From positions 1 to 53,196 of the forward strand of contig CADBAY010000024.1 of NCBI GenBank assembly GCA_902792815.1: a stretch of 53,196 nucleotides of DNA, given 5' to 3'. The DNA is from an uncultured Bacteroidia bacterium (GTDB lineage Bacteria > Bacteroidota > Bacteroidia > Bacteroidales > UBA932). The notes below the pieces were generated by a model, which was not told the origin of the DNA, ran no database searches, and worked only from the letters and a program-made list of their open reading frames with translations. Positions 1 to 8,403 of this stretch are shown here, piece after piece. The number at the start of each line of letters is the position of its first letter. The stretch's first letter is position 1. The translations under genes were made by a program, and so were the position numbers.

Positions 1-94
1 GAGGATCCACCTCTTCCCATCCCGAACAGAGAAGTTAAGCTCACTAGCGCCGATGGTACTGCCCCACCAGGTGGGAGAGTAGGTAGCTGCCGCT
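1..94 (+). rRNA. rrf: 5S ribosomal RNA, 3' part (cut by window start)
   Basis: The opening bases match the conserved 5S core: the CCGAACAGAGAAGTTAAGC box, then GCGCCGATGGTACTG and GGTGGGAGAGTAGGT. The first 15-20 bases of the gene lie before the window. A strong terminator hairpin follows at once, so this is probably the end of an rRNA operon. The exact 3' end is estimated. Confidence 0.95.
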
Positions 95-100
95 TTTCGG

Positions 101-132
101 AAAGCCCGACTGACGAAAGTCAGCCGGGCTTT
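101..132 (+). terminator. Intrinsic terminator after the 5S gene
   Basis: AAAGCCCG and CGGGCTTT form a perfect 8-bp outer stem. An inner CTGAC/GTCAG stem closes on a GAAA tetraloop, and TTCTTCGTT follows. It lies directly downstream of 5S and ahead of the cutC promoter. Confidence 0.85.
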
Positions 133-195
133 CTTCGTTCCGGCTAACGCCGTCACTCGACGTTTGTTTTTATTGCATTTTACCGGTGGTTCTCC

Positions 196-203
196 TATCT
201 TTG
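196..203 (+). promoter_or_regulatory. -7 promoter box for cutC
   Basis: TATCTTTG matches the Bacteroidota TAnnTTTG consensus. A TTGC at 173-176 lies 19 bases upstream in the -33 position. Only four bases separate the box from the cutC ATG, so the transcript is probably leaderless. Confidence 0.65.
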
Positions 204-207
204 CTGT

Positions 208-876
208 ATGCAAAGGGGGATTTTTTTTGAGTGTTGCTGCCAGTCGGTGCAAGATGCATTGGAAGCGCAGGCAGGCGGGGCGCAACGTATCGAATTATGC
301 TCCAGGCTTGAAGTGGGCGGAGTCAGCCCCTCGGCGCAGCTCATTTCTGAGGCTCTGGGAGCTGTAAGCATACCTGTAAATGTGCTTGTAAGGCCAAGAG
401 AGGGGAACTTTTGCTGGACTCTAGGCGAGGCGGAAGAAATGCTTGAAACCATATCAATCTGTAAAGGCCTGAGAGTCAATGGAGTGGTTATCGGGGCCCT
501 CACTCCTGACGGCCAAATCGACCTGCCTCTTATGTCGCGCTTCATCGCCGCCGCGCGCCCTCTTGACGTTACCTTTCATCGTGCTTTCGACGAATGCGCC
601 GAGCCTTTCAGTGCCCTTGAAGACATAATTTCTCTTGGCTGCAATACTCTCCTTACTTCCGGTCAGGCCCCTTCCGCCCTGGAGGGCAGCAGTCTTATAG
701 CAAGCCTGGTTGGGCAATCCGCCGGGCGTATTACGGTAATGCCGGGCGCCGGAATCAATCCATCCAATATAAGGCAGATCGTACTTTCCACCGGAGCCAG
801 GGAGTATCACGGCTCTGCCCGCGGCCCAGCCGGCACGACCTCCCGAGTTGTAGTAAGCCAAATAGTTAACGTATAG
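208..876 (+). CDS. cutC: CutC family protein
   Basis: This 222-residue protein is recognisable as CutC. It has the N-terminal FECC segment, GGAQRIELC followed by GGVSPS, the VTFHRAFD block near residue 120, LLTSGQ near residue 150, and VMPGAGI near residue 178. The family folds as a TIM barrel in the cytosol. It was named for copper homeostasis, but its real biochemical role is disputed. The length is slightly below the usual 240-250 residues, mainly at the C-terminus. The ATG sits just after a TATCTTTG box. The esterase gene starts 10 bases after the stop, so the two are probably co-transcribed. Confidence 0.92.
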   Translation: MQRGIFFECCCQSVQDALEAQAGGAQRIELCSRLEVGGVSPSAQLISEALGAVSIPVNVLVRPREGNFCWTLGEAEEMLETISICKGLRVNGVVIGALTPDGQIDLPLMSRFIAAARPLDVTFHRAFDECAEPFSALEDIISLGCNTLLTSGQAPSALEGSSLIASLVGQSAGRITVMPGAGINPSNIRQIVLSTGAREYHGSARGPAGTTSRVVVSQIVNV

Positions 877-886
877 TTTTTCTGAT

Positions 887-1828
887 ATGAAACGAGTATT
901 ACTTTCCCTACTGGCTATGTTGATGGCGCTGAGCGCCTCGGCCGGCATCCGCGTATTGTCATCTGACGCACAGCTTGGCGTTGTCAAAGACGTCTATCCT
1001 GCGGCATCCGGGGTACAGCAGTCCAGTGACAGCCGTATCGAAACGGGAGTGGTGAGCAGCAAGATCCTGGGGGCCGATAAGAAATATAACGTCTATCTGC
1101 CCAAAGATTACGATCTGCATCCAGAGCGCTCCTATCCGGTGCTTTACCTGCTTCACGGAGCCCACGGGTCGTATCAGACCTGGGCAAAGAGTTACAATAT
1201 GAAGCTCATAGCCGACTGGCGCACCAACTCCGGCTTCTGCACTCCCATGATAATCGTCATGCCCGATGCTTCCGGCGACGGCCCCGATAATGTGGGACGT
1301 TATATGGGCTATTTCAATTACCCGGGCTGGCGTTACGAAGATTTCTTCTTCGAGGAGTTCATTCCGGCCATCGAGAGCCGCTACCGTATCGTAGGCGACA
1401 GCGCGCACCGTGCCATTGCCGGCTTGTCGATGGGAGGGCACGGCACCACTCTCTTTGCGATGCACAGGCCTGAGTACTGGAGTTCGGCATGCCCGTTGAG
1501 TGCTCGCCTGCAGGGCCGCCCCGACGGCTACAAAGACCGTCCGGAGATGGGCGAATATATTGATCAGGTGGAGTTTAACGATATGCCTGCCTACCTGCAC
1601 GATGCTCCCTCGGACAAGCAAAAAGCAATCGCCGCAGTGCGTTGGTACGTTGACTGCGGCGACGATGACTATTTGCTTGACGGAAGTATCAACCTCTATA
1701 AGGAGATGCGCGCACTTGGATTCCCTTGCGCCCAGCTCCGGGTGAGGGAAGGGACGCACAGCAGTGAATACTGGCGTACCGCCCTCCCGGAAGTCCTTAC
1801 ATTCGTCTCACTTGGCTTTGGCTATTGA
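887..1828 (+). CDS. Secreted esterase, alpha/beta hydrolase (PF00756-type)
   Basis: The 313-residue protein starts with a typical signal peptide (hydrophobic core, then SASAG near residue 20). The rest matches the putative esterase family related to feruloyl esterases: a YNVYLPKDY strand, the oxyanion segment LLHGAHGS near residue 90, the nucleophile elbow GLSMGG with Ser181, an acidic VDCGDDD segment near residue 255, and a C-terminal THSSEYW carrying the likely catalytic His. It is probably periplasmic and cleaves ester substituents on a carbohydrate or small molecule; the substrate is unknown. It follows cutC closely and its last 7 bases overlap the convergent nfnB end. Confidence 0.85.
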   Translation: MKRVLLSLLAMLMALSASAGIRVLSSDAQLGVVKDVYPAASGVQQSSDSRIETGVVSSKILGADKKYNVYLPKDYDLHPERSYPVLYLLHGAHGSYQTWAKSYNMKLIADWRTNSGFCTPMIIVMPDASGDGPDNVGRYMGYFNYPGWRYEDFFFEEFIPAIESRYRIVGDSAHRAIAGLSMGGHGTTLFAMHRPEYWSSACPLSARLQGRPDGYKDRPEMGEYIDQVEFNDMPAYLHDAPSDKQKAIAAVRWYVDCGDDDYLLDGSINLYKEMRALGFPCAQLRVREGTHSSEYWRTALPEVLTFVSLGFGY

Positions 1829-3198
1829 TGTAAATACTCATCAATAGCTTTCGCGGCTGTACGGCCAGCACCCATTGCCAGGATAACGGTGGCGGCGCCG
1901 GTGACGGCATCGCCTCCGGCGAATACGCCCGGACGTGTGGTGGCACCGACTTCGTTGGCCACCAAGCAGCCGCGCCTGTTCACCTCCAGGCCTTCCGTGG
2001 TCTTGGAAATCATGGGGTTCGGAGAAGTTCCGAGGGCCATGATCACGGTCTCGGTATCGATCTCGAATTCGCTGCCGGGGATGGGCACGGGGCTGCGGCG
2101 TCCGCTCTCGTCGGGCTCGCCCAGTTCCATGCGGATGCACTTAAGAGCCTTTACCCAGCCCTTCTCGTCACCCAGAATCTCCACGGGGTTGGTGAGCATG
2201 TCAAATATGATACCTTCTTCCATGGCGTGATGTACTTCCTCGCGGCGGGCGGGAAGTTCGGCCTCGGTACGCCTGTACACGATGTGAACCTCGGCACCAA
2301 GCCTGAGGGCGGTACGTGCGGCATCCATTGCCACATTGCCGCCACCCACTACGCACACCTTCTTACCGGCGTGGATAGGAGTAAGATAATCCTCCCTCCA
2401 GGCCTTCATAAGGTTGTTGCGGGTAAGGAACTCGTTGGCTGAAAATACGCCGCAGAGGTTCTCGCCGGGGATACCCATAAACTTGGGCAGACCGGCGCCG
2501 CTGCCGATGAATACAGCCTTGAAGCCTTCTTCGTCCATAAGGGAATCGATGGTGACGGTCTTGCCGATGATAACGTCGGTCTCGATCTTGACGCCGAGCC
2601 TGCGTACTTCTTCAATTTCGATCTTGAGCACTTTGTCCTTGGGTAGACGGAACTCGGGGATTCCGTATTCCAGCACGCCGCCGGCTTTGTGAAGCGCCTC
2701 GAAGATGGTTACGTCGTAGCCCCACTTGGCAAGGTCGCTGGCACAGGCAAGGCCTGCAGGACCGGATCCGACCACGGCTACTTTGATGCCGTTGGCGGGA
2801 GCGCAGGTGGTGGAAGCATGTCCGAGAGTCTCGTCGGCAACGAACCTCTCCAACTTGCCGATTGCCACGGGCTCGCCCTTTACACCAAGAACGCAGCTGC
2901 CCTCGCACTGAGTCTCCTGAGGACAAACGCGTCCGCACACGGCGGGCAGAGAGCTGTCTTCGGCAATGATGGCAGCGGCACCTTTGATATCACCCTCGCA
3001 CACCTTGGCGATGAATTCGGGAATCTGGATGTTTACAGGGCAGGCGGTAACGCAGCGCGGATTCTTACAATGCAGGCAGCGTGAAGCCTCAAGCATTGCC
3101 TCCTCGCGGTTGTAACCGTAGCAGACCTCATCGAAATTGGTTGCGCGGACCTTGGGATCCTGCTCGCGGACCGCGACTCTGGGTATTCTGTTAGCCAT
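1822..3198 (-). CDS. nfnB: NfnB-type large subunit, NADPH/ferredoxin flavoprotein (GltD family)
   Basis: This 458-residue protein belongs to the glutamate synthase small-chain (GltD) family. Its N-terminus carries two Cys clusters for Fe-S centres: CLHCKNPRC...CP near residues 40-54 and CGRVCPQETQCEGSC near residues 88-102. An FAD-binding VVGSGPAGLACA follows near residue 140, an NAD(P)-binding VVGGGNVAMDAA near residue 280, and a C-terminal GVFAGGD. It overlaps the upstream nfnA-type gene by one base (TAATG). That pairing is diagnostic of NfnAB, the electron-bifurcating NADH-dependent reduced ferredoxin:NADP+ oxidoreductase. A GltD role is less likely because no gltB is nearby. Confidence 0.9.
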   Translation of the reverse strand: MANRIPRVAVREQDPKVRATNFDEVCYGYNREEAMLEASRCLHCKNPRCVTACPVNIQIPEFIAKVCEGDIKGAAAIIAEDSSLPAVCGRVCPQETQCEGSCVLGVKGEPVAIGKLERFVADETLGHASTTCAPANGIKVAVVGSGPAGLACASDLAKWGYDVTIFEALHKAGGVLEYGIPEFRLPKDKVLKIEIEEVRRLGVKIETDVIIGKTVTIDSLMDEEGFKAVFIGSGAGLPKFMGIPGENLCGVFSANEFLTRNNLMKAWREDYLTPIHAGKKVCVVGGGNVAMDAARTALRLGAEVHIVYRRTEAELPARREEVHHAMEEGIIFDMLTNPVEILGDEKGWVKALKCIRMELGEPDESGRRSPVPIPGSEFEIDTETVIMALGTSPNPMISKTTEGLEVNRRGCLVANEVGATTRPGVFAGGDAVTGAATVILAMGAGRTAAKAIDEYLHQ

Positions 3199-4058
3199 TA
3201 TTTTCCCCTCCCTATTTTACAAACGTGGTGTTCATTGACTTCTGCCTCTTCGGCCTTGTACTGGCCCTGGCGGCGCATTGCCTCGTCGAAATCGACTTCG
3301 TAACCATCGAATTCGGGGCCCTCTACACAAGCGAAACGGGTCTTTCCGCCCACGCTCACACGGCAGGCTCCGCACATTCCGGTGCCGTCCACCATAAGGG
3401 TGTTCAGGCTCACCACTGCGGGGATACCGAGCTTCTTGCAAGTGAGGGTGGTGAACTTCATCATGATCATGGGGCCGATGATGACGGCCTGGGTGTAGCT
3501 GTGACCCTCGCTCACTACATGCTCGAGCATATTGGTGCCCATACCTTTGAAGCCGAACGAGCCGTCGTCGGTACAGACGAACAGATTGTCGCAAACGTCC
3601 TTCATCTCATCCACATAGATGAGCAGGTCTTTGGTCTTGGCGCCAATGATGACGTCAACGGGTACGCCGTGCTCCTTGAGCCATTTGGCCTGAGGATATA
3701 CGGGAGCGGTGCCCAGACCGCCTGCGATAAGGATGTAACGCTGTTTCTTAAGCTCCTCTTCGGGCATTTTTACAAATTCGGACGGCTGTCCCAGAGGGCC
3801 CACTACGTCGGCGAAGCATTCGCCTTGCTCGTAAGCAATGATGTCGGCGGTCGATGCGCCGATTTTTTGGGTAACGATAGTCACAGTGCCCTTCTCGCGA
3901 TCGAAGTCACTGATGGTAAGTGGAATGCGTTCGCCCTTTTCGTCGGCGCGGACGATGAGGAACTCTCCGGGCTGTGCCGCTGCGGCAAGCCTGGGAGCAT
4001 GAACCTTCATCCGGCAGATGATGGGGGTCAGCATCTCTTTTGACAAAATTTCAAACAT
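3198..4058 (-). CDS. nfnA: NfnA-type small subunit, FAD/NAD and 2Fe-2S protein
   Basis: The 286-residue protein matches the sulfide/dihydroorotate dehydrogenase-like ferredoxin reductase family. It has an N-terminal FAD domain (PGEFLIVRAD, then RIPLTIS), an NAD domain (IAGGLGTAPVYP near residue 110), and a C-terminal 2Fe-2S Cys set in GTGMCGACRV...RFACVEGPEFD near residues 227-250. With NfnB it would couple ferredoxin and NADH oxidation to NADP+ reduction in the cytosol. It is the third gene of a minus-strand operon running from the PfkB kinase and starts 9 bases after its upstream neighbour's stop. Confidence 0.9.
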   Translation of the reverse strand: MFEILSKEMLTPIICRMKVHAPRLAAAAQPGEFLIVRADEKGERIPLTISDFDREKGTVTIVTQKIGASTADIIAYEQGECFADVVGPLGQPSEFVKMPEEELKKQRYILIAGGLGTAPVYPQAKWLKEHGVPVDVIIGAKTKDLLIYVDEMKDVCDNLFVCTDDGSFGFKGMGTNMLEHVVSEGHSYTQAVIIGPMIMMKFTTLTCKKLGIPAVVSLNTLMVDGTGMCGACRVSVGGKTRFACVEGPEFDGYEVDFDEAMRRQGQYKAEEAEVNEHHVCKIGRGK

Positions 4059-4067
4059 TGTTTTAGT

Positions 4068-4496
4068 TTATTTGATGTTGTTTAGCATTTTCTCGATTAC
4101 TTCAAAAGCCTCTTTCATGGCCACCGGCTCAGGGGTGGTATCGCTAACCACGAGGTCATAGACGCCTCCTTTGAGCTGATGGCGTCCCGCCTTGAAGCGG
4201 GCTGTGCTGCTTGAGGCAGCGTAGCGCTCGTTGATGCAGGGCTTGGGATTGAGCGAAAGGAAAAAGTCGGAATCTGTACGCAGGTCTTTGTCGAACTCCC
4301 CGATAATCTTGAGTTCGATGCCCCTCTTGTTGAAGAATTCCTTGAGCTTGAGCTTGAACGGCTCGCAATACGGCTCTACCGCATTCACGTACACCACGGC
4401 GCTGCGGATTTCCGACAAAGGCATGAGCCTCGTGGGAACCTTGCTGCGATGCGCCCGGAGCGCAAATGCGCGTACCAACTTGCGAGTGAAGCCCAT
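4068..4496 (-). CDS. Small conserved cytosolic protein (DUF6913-like), function unknown
   Basis: The 142-residue protein has no signal peptide and no motif that gives a function. It is basic at the N-terminus, and a Rossmann-like alternation of strands and helices is suggested by the SAVVYVNA and IELKIIGE strands. From memory it resembles the small DUF6913-type proteins of Bacteroidota that accompany housekeeping genes, but this is a weak call. It overlaps the PfkB kinase stop by one base (TAATG) and precedes nfnA by 9 bases, so it belongs to that operon and may be translationally coupled to the kinase. Confidence 0.7.
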   Translation of the reverse strand: MGFTRKLVRAFALRAHRSKVPTRLMPLSEIRSAVVYVNAVEPYCEPFKLKLKEFFNKRGIELKIIGEFDKDLRTDSDFFLSLNPKPCINERYAASSSTARFKAGRHQLKGGVYDLVVSDTTPEPVAMKEAFEVIEKMLNNIK

Positions 4497-5491
4497 TATT
4501 CGTACTTGGCGATAAGATCCCGGATTTCAATCTTGGCGTCCCTCCAGCGGGGGATGTCGATCTTGGTGCCTATAACCTCCACCACCTTGGCGGCGATTAT
4601 GGAACCCACCTCACCGCAAACCTTCAGGGGCATGCCGAGCGAATGGGCGTAGAGGAAGCCCGCCGCATAGGTGTCGCCGGCGCCGGTGGCGTCGATGGTA
4701 TTTGCGGGCCAGGCCTCGATGTAGTGCTCTTCCCTGGCTGATTTGACCCAGCTGCCGTCTTTGCCGACCTTGAGCACGGCAATGTCGCAGTGGTTGCTGA
4801 TCTCTTCCAGGATTTCCCTGGTGCCCTCCAGCTTGGTGAATGCGCGCCCTTCGGTCTCGTTGGCAAAGACTATATCGACGTATCGGTCGATAATATCATG
4901 CAGGAATGCATTGTTGCTCTCCACCACGTTGTACGAGGCCATATCCAGCGATATGATGCAGCCAGCCTCGTGGGCCAGTTCTACCGCCTTGCGGATAAGC
5001 GCCTGGTTTTGAACCAGATAGCCCTCGATGTGGAAGTAGTCGTGCCCTGCGAAGTACTCAGGTTTGAGATCTTCGGGCACCAGGTCGAGGGCGGCTCCCA
5101 GATATACGGCAAAAGTGCGTTCGGCGTTGCCTCCGCTGACGAACACCATGCTGCGTCCGCTGGAATGCTCGCTCTTGAGCAGCAGGGTATTGACTCCGTA
5201 TTGCTCCTGGTCGCTCTTGAAGAGCAGGCCCAGCTCGTCGTCTCCGATTTTGCCGATGAAGCTCGACGGCATGCCGAAGATGGATGTACAAACGATGGTG
5301 TTGGCAGCGCTGCCGCCGGCGACATATTTAACGCCGAGCGGCTTGAGGGCGGCCCATATCATATCGCCCGTCTCCATGTCAACATGCTGCATGCTGCCCT
5401 TGGGCAGATGGTAGGTCTTGAGCAGCGAATCGTCCGGCAGTACTGCCAGAATATCCGTCAAAGCATTGCCAATTCCGAGAATAGATTTCAT
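4496..5491 (-). CDS. PfkB-family kinase, adenosine kinase type
   Basis: The 331-residue protein shows both PfkB signatures: the N-terminal GGSAANT substrate loop near residue 60 and the C-terminal DATGAGDTYAAGF anion-hole and catalytic-base segment near residue 268. In Bacteroidota, proteins of this length and pattern are usually annotated adenosine kinase, but ribokinase or another sugar/nucleoside kinase activity is not excluded. It heads the minus-strand operon kinase, small protein, nfnA, nfnB. A TATCTTTG box ends six bases before its ATG, which suggests a leaderless mRNA. The promoter is back-to-back with that of the membrane protein on the other strand. Confidence 0.88.
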   Translation of the reverse strand: MKSILGIGNALTDILAVLPDDSLLKTYHLPKGSMQHVDMETGDMIWAALKPLGVKYVAGGSAANTIVCTSIFGMPSSFIGKIGDDELGLLFKSDQEQYGVNTLLLKSEHSSGRSMVFVSGGNAERTFAVYLGAALDLVPEDLKPEYFAGHDYFHIEGYLVQNQALIRKAVELAHEAGCIISLDMASYNVVESNNAFLHDIIDRYVDIVFANETEGRAFTKLEGTREILEEISNHCDIAVLKVGKDGSWVKSAREEHYIEAWPANTIDATGAGDTYAAGFLYAHSLGMPLKVCGEVGSIIAAKVVEVIGTKIDIPRWRDAKIEIRDLIAKYE

Positions 5492-5497
5492 AACTTA

Positions 5498-5505
5498 CAA
5501 AGATA
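5498..5505 (-). promoter_or_regulatory. -7 box for the PfkB-nfn operon
   Basis: Read on the minus strand this is TATCTTTG, six bases before the kinase ATG at 5491. It is one half of a divergent promoter pair. Confidence 0.6.
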
Positions 5506-5527
5506 CAAATGATTCTTTGAAAAATGC

Positions 5528-5535
5528 TATCTTTG
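5528..5535 (+). promoter_or_regulatory. -7 box for the COG2426 membrane protein
   Basis: TATCTTTG lies five bases before a GTG codon at 5541. The box makes any translation start upstream of it unlikely and is the main reason for choosing GTG 5541. Confidence 0.6.
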
Positions 5536-5540
5536 TACCC

Positions 5541-6017
5541 GTGTTTAAGAAGTACCTGATTATTTTCCTCATATCCATGGTGCCGCTGATCGAACTTCGC
5601 GGTGCTATTCCCGTGGCGGTCGCTTACGAGCTCCCCCTGGTGCCGTCGTATATTATCGCGGTGATTGGCAATATGTTGCCCGTGCCGTTCATCTTCCTTT
5701 TCGCCCGGCGTATACTGGAATGGGGCAAGGATAAGAAGTATATTGGCAAGTTTTTCAGCTGGTGCCTCGAAAAAGGCGAGAAGGGAGGCCGCAAGCTTGA
5801 GTCAAAGGCCGGTCACGGGCTTTATTGGGCCCTGCTGCTGTTCGTGGGCATTCCTCTGCCCGGTACCGGCGCATGGACAGGTACCCTTGCCGCCAGCATC
5901 TTGAATATGGATTTCAAGAAGAGCGTGCTTTACGTTATGCTTGGTGTGGTGCTAGCCGGCGTGATTATGCTGCTGGCGTCCCTGGGCGTATTCGGGGCCA
6001 TCAACCTATTCAAGTAG
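5541..6017 (+). CDS. COG2426-type small membrane protein (putative small multidrug export protein)
   Basis: Reading from GTG 5541 gives 158 residues, the usual length for this family. An earlier in-frame start at 5418 would run through the divergent kinase gene and its promoter and is rejected. The protein begins FKKYLIIF and has about four hydrophobic segments. The first ends in the family's VPLIELRGAIPV motif, and a GIPLPGTGAW turn appears near residue 105. Members are annotated as small multidrug export proteins, but transport has rarely been shown. No partner gene is adjacent, and the next gene is convergent. Confidence 0.82.
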   Translation: MFKKYLIIFLISMVPLIELRGAIPVAVAYELPLVPSYIIAVIGNMLPVPFIFLFARRILEWGKDKKYIGKFFSWCLEKGEKGGRKLESKAGHGLYWALLLFVGIPLPGTGAWTGTLAASILNMDFKKSVLYVMLGVVLAGVIMLLASLGVFGAINLFK

Positions 6018-6023
6018 ATCTTC

Positions 6024-6584
6024 CTACTCTCCTATTTTTGCCGACATCAGCTCCGAGTTGATTTTGTCTTCCCAGAGCACTACAAGCTGCCCGTTGTTGA
6101 CAATTACGGGGGCAAGGCGCAGCGTCACAGGGCCGCAGGGCGTGTTGTATGTCGAAATCCATTTGCACAATCCCATATTGAGATGATGCAGTTCGAGCCC
6201 GTCGCCCTCGCGGAAAGGACGCTCGAACTTTTCGATCCTTGTGGGACGGCCGAACTGCCTGCTCAGGCCTTCCTGCGCTGCGAGGTAATCTTCTTTGCAG
6301 AGCTTCCAGTTGTTGCGTATGGCAAATGTTGCCGTTACTGCGTACACATCGCCGTTGTCGGGGTTGGACTTGACTATCAGAGTGCACTCGCGGCCGAACA
6401 GCTTCCCTTTGAGGAGTGTGCGGGCTATATCGTCTTCCCACTCTTTGAATCCGGCCTCTTTAAGCTTGTCTACGAAGCTGGATACGGGACCTTCGATAGG
6501 TATTCCCTCGAAGCAAAGATGATCCTGAGCTGATGCCGAAAGGCACAGCATAGCGGCTGCAAATATGGTCAGAAGGTACTTCAT
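6024..6584 (-). CDS. Secreted protein of unknown function
   Basis: I do not recognise this protein. From ATG 6584 it has about 186 residues with a clean signal peptide (KYLLTIF core, cleavage after SASA). An ATG four codons upstream at 6596 is also possible. The mature part is a compact mixed alpha/beta sequence with two or three Cys. A repeated feature is short GPV turns, and FKEWEDDIAR and LSRQFGRPT look like helices. It ends a few bases from the convergent membrane protein gene. Its promoter is divergent from that of the next secreted protein. Confidence 0.75.
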   Translation of the reverse strand: MKYLLTIFAAAMLCLSASAQDHLCFEGIPIEGPVSSFVDKLKEAGFKEWEDDIARTLLKGKLFGRECTLIVKSNPDNGDVYAVTATFAIRNNWKLCKEDYLAAQEGLSRQFGRPTRIEKFERPFREGDGLELHHLNMGLCKWISTYNTPCGPVTLRLAPVIVNNGQLVVLWEDKINSELMSAKIGE

Positions 6585-6634
6585 AACGCAGTTCATTTGA
6601 TGTGTTAAGTTACAATAAACATGCCTCCGGTATG

Positions 6635-6642
6635 CAAATATA
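6635..6642 (-). promoter_or_regulatory. -7 box for the 6.0-6.6 kb secreted protein
   Basis: On the minus strand this is TATATTTG. It pairs back-to-back with the plus-strand box at 6654-6661. Confidence 0.5.
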
Positions 6643-6653
6643 GCTTTTTATGC

Positions 6654-6661
6654 TAACTTTG
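6654..6661 (+). promoter_or_regulatory. -7 box for the 6.7-7.7 kb secreted protein
   Basis: TAACTTTG ends five bases before the ATG at 6667, again implying a very short or absent leader. Confidence 0.55.
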
Positions 6662-6666
6662 TAAAT

Positions 6667-7680
6667 ATGAAAAAAGTAATTGTTGTATCGGCACTTGCCA
6701 TGCTGGCAGCTTTTTCGGCCGGCGCCCAGATGATGCCCGATTCCACCGTGCAGGTTATTGCCTACTGGGATAAAGGCGAGAAGGTTATGTACAAAGTCGA
6801 GAACTCTACAAAGCAAATTTACAAGAGCGGCGAGGAAAAAGTTTTGTCGTCCAGTTCTGAAAAGGATTGTTTTGAAGTCGTCGACCAGACCGACACTTCT
6901 TATATCCTCCGCTTGACAATGAAAGATGTGGTTACGTCCAGCCTGGATGACCCTCTGGATTCTGAATTCATGTCCGATATGATAGGCCGTTTGCAGCTGG
7001 ATTTCCTTACTGACGAATGCGGCGACCTGAAAGCTTTTAATAATCTTTACTCTGAGTGCGAGCGAGTTACGGGGGCTCTTCCTAAATGGCGCGACGAGTT
7101 CATAAAGCAGAAAGGGCATAAGTTGAATTCAAAGCAGAAGGAGCGCTTGAAAGCCTTGACAGGCGGGTTGGCAACGCAGATCGGAGATCCCGACGCGCTA
7201 TACAACAATACGGTCCCGACGCTCAAGAACATGCTTTTCTTTCACGGGCTCAGGCTGGATACTGCCAAGGTCTATAATGTAAATACTAAAATAGACAATA
7301 TTCTGAACCATTCATTCGACGCGGAACAGTCTTTCTGGGTCGATCCGGCGCAGTCCGACACAACATTTGTCGTCATCAGAGGCGTAGCTTCACTTGGAAA
7401 CGATACTTTGATGCCTTATCTGGAAGAGTCCGTAATGGGAAGGCTCAGGGAATCTACGGCCGATGAAGATGAATTCAATCAGTCCTGGGAACAATGGCTG
7501 CAGGAGGCTGTCGACACCCACTTGCAGGTGACTTTTGACAAGTATTGGCTTTGGGTGATACATCTCCCTTCCGGCTGGCCGACCCATGTGGAAATTATGA
7601 CCGAAACGAAGGTGACCTCCGACGATGAAGAGATAAAAACAGTGTCGGATTACCGCTTGGTTTTCGAAGATCAGATGTAA
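6667..7680 (+). CDS. Secreted protein of unknown function
   Basis: The 337-residue protein has a signal peptide (hydrophobic residues 5-18, cleavage after AFSAGA) and no family I can name. The mature chain is acidic and soluble, with strand-rich stretches such as VMYKVENST and YILRLTM, a Lys-rich segment near residues 155-165, and a strand-rich C-terminus (FDKYWLWVIHLPSGWP, then a TETKVTS block). The overall look is of a periplasmic beta-rich protein. It stands alone between a divergent promoter and a bidirectional terminator. Confidence 0.75.
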   Translation: MKKVIVVSALAMLAAFSAGAQMMPDSTVQVIAYWDKGEKVMYKVENSTKQIYKSGEEKVLSSSSEKDCFEVVDQTDTSYILRLTMKDVVTSSLDDPLDSEFMSDMIGRLQLDFLTDECGDLKAFNNLYSECERVTGALPKWRDEFIKQKGHKLNSKQKERLKALTGGLATQIGDPDALYNNTVPTLKNMLFFHGLRLDTAKVYNVNTKIDNILNHSFDAEQSFWVDPAQSDTTFVVIRGVASLGNDTLMPYLEESVMGRLRESTADEDEFNQSWEQWLQEAVDTHLQVTFDKYWLWVIHLPSGWPTHVEIMTETKVTSDDEEIKTVSDYRLVFEDQM

Positions 7681-7681
7681 T

Positions 7682-7713
7682 AAAAAACTCCGGAAGTCTT
7701 TCCGGAGTTTTTT
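7682..7713. terminator. Bidirectional intrinsic terminator
   Basis: A perfect 13-bp stem (AAAAAACTCCGGA paired with TCCGGAGTTTTTT) has a 6-base loop. The A and T tracts let it work on both strands. It sits between two convergent genes. Confidence 0.9.
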
Positions 7714-7728
7714 ATTTGTGTGCTGGGA

Positions 7729-8397
7729 TTATTTCAGGAAATCCTTAAAGAGCCTTTCCATCTGCCGGATAATGCTTTCGCGGTCGGTGGGATTGTTCTT
7801 GTAGCCACGTGGAATGGAACCGAACCAGACGGGCTTCCCGGTATTGCTGTCAAAGATTAATGAGTATACGCCGGTCTTGTAGGCCTTGGTGTCATCGTAG
7901 AGATGTAGATTGCCGTTCTTAAGTAAATCCACAACCCTTCGGCTTGTCTCGAGCGCAGCCTCCGCCTCTAACTGGTTTTCGCTTTTGCAGAATCCAACAT
8001 CGGTAATCAGCAGGCCGTAGTTGCTGCCGCTCTTTTTTACGGCTTCAACAATCTGCGCGGGGACCTCCTGGCGCTTGGCTCCGGCGGCGCCGATTTCAGA
8101 CAGGTGGCGCATCCAGTTGGCGGCATCCACATCACTTTTATAATCGATGGAGGCCGATTTTTTGACAGGAAGCCCAATGTTGCCTACAACCTCGGAAATC
8201 AACTGCTGGTTGAGCTGTGAAGGCGCATCGACATAATTGGTCTGCCACTCACCGAAAGCGTCAGTCAGATAAGAATAGGGGCTTACTAAAGTTATTGAAT
8301 CAATGTTGGAAGCATTGCCCGAGAAGAATTTAGATGCTCCGCAGGAAGTAAAAAACAGGGACGCTGCAATAAGCAGCAGGGGGATGAATTTTTTCAT
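7729..8397 (-). CDS. Lipoprotein of unknown function
   Basis: The 222-residue protein starts with a lipoprotein signal (hydrophobic core, then FTSCG, so Cys19 is the lipidation site). The mature part has no motif I can name. A central LLITDVGFC strand and a C-terminal helix carrying basic residues are visible. It reads like the small Bacteroidales lipoproteins that resemble the GNA1162/DUF799 type, but this is only a resemblance. It starts 6 bases after the LolA-like gene's stop and so is the second gene of a two-gene operon. Confidence 0.75.
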   Translation of the reverse strand: MKKFIPLLLIAASLFFTSCGASKFFSGNASNIDSITLVSPYSYLTDAFGEWQTNYVDAPSQLNQQLISEVVGNIGLPVKKSASIDYKSDVDAANWMRHLSEIGAAGAKRQEVPAQIVEAVKKSGSNYGLLITDVGFCKSENQLEAEAALETSRRVVDLLKNGNLHLYDDTKAYKTGVYSLIFDSNTGKPVWFGSIPRGYKNNPTDRESIIRQMERLFKDFLK

Positions 8398-8403
8398 ATA
8401 GAT

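Noticed and set aside
5418-5540. An upstream start for the COG2426 membrane protein
   Set aside because: It would lengthen the protein by 41 residues through the divergent kinase gene and across both promoter boxes, giving a non-family N-terminus.
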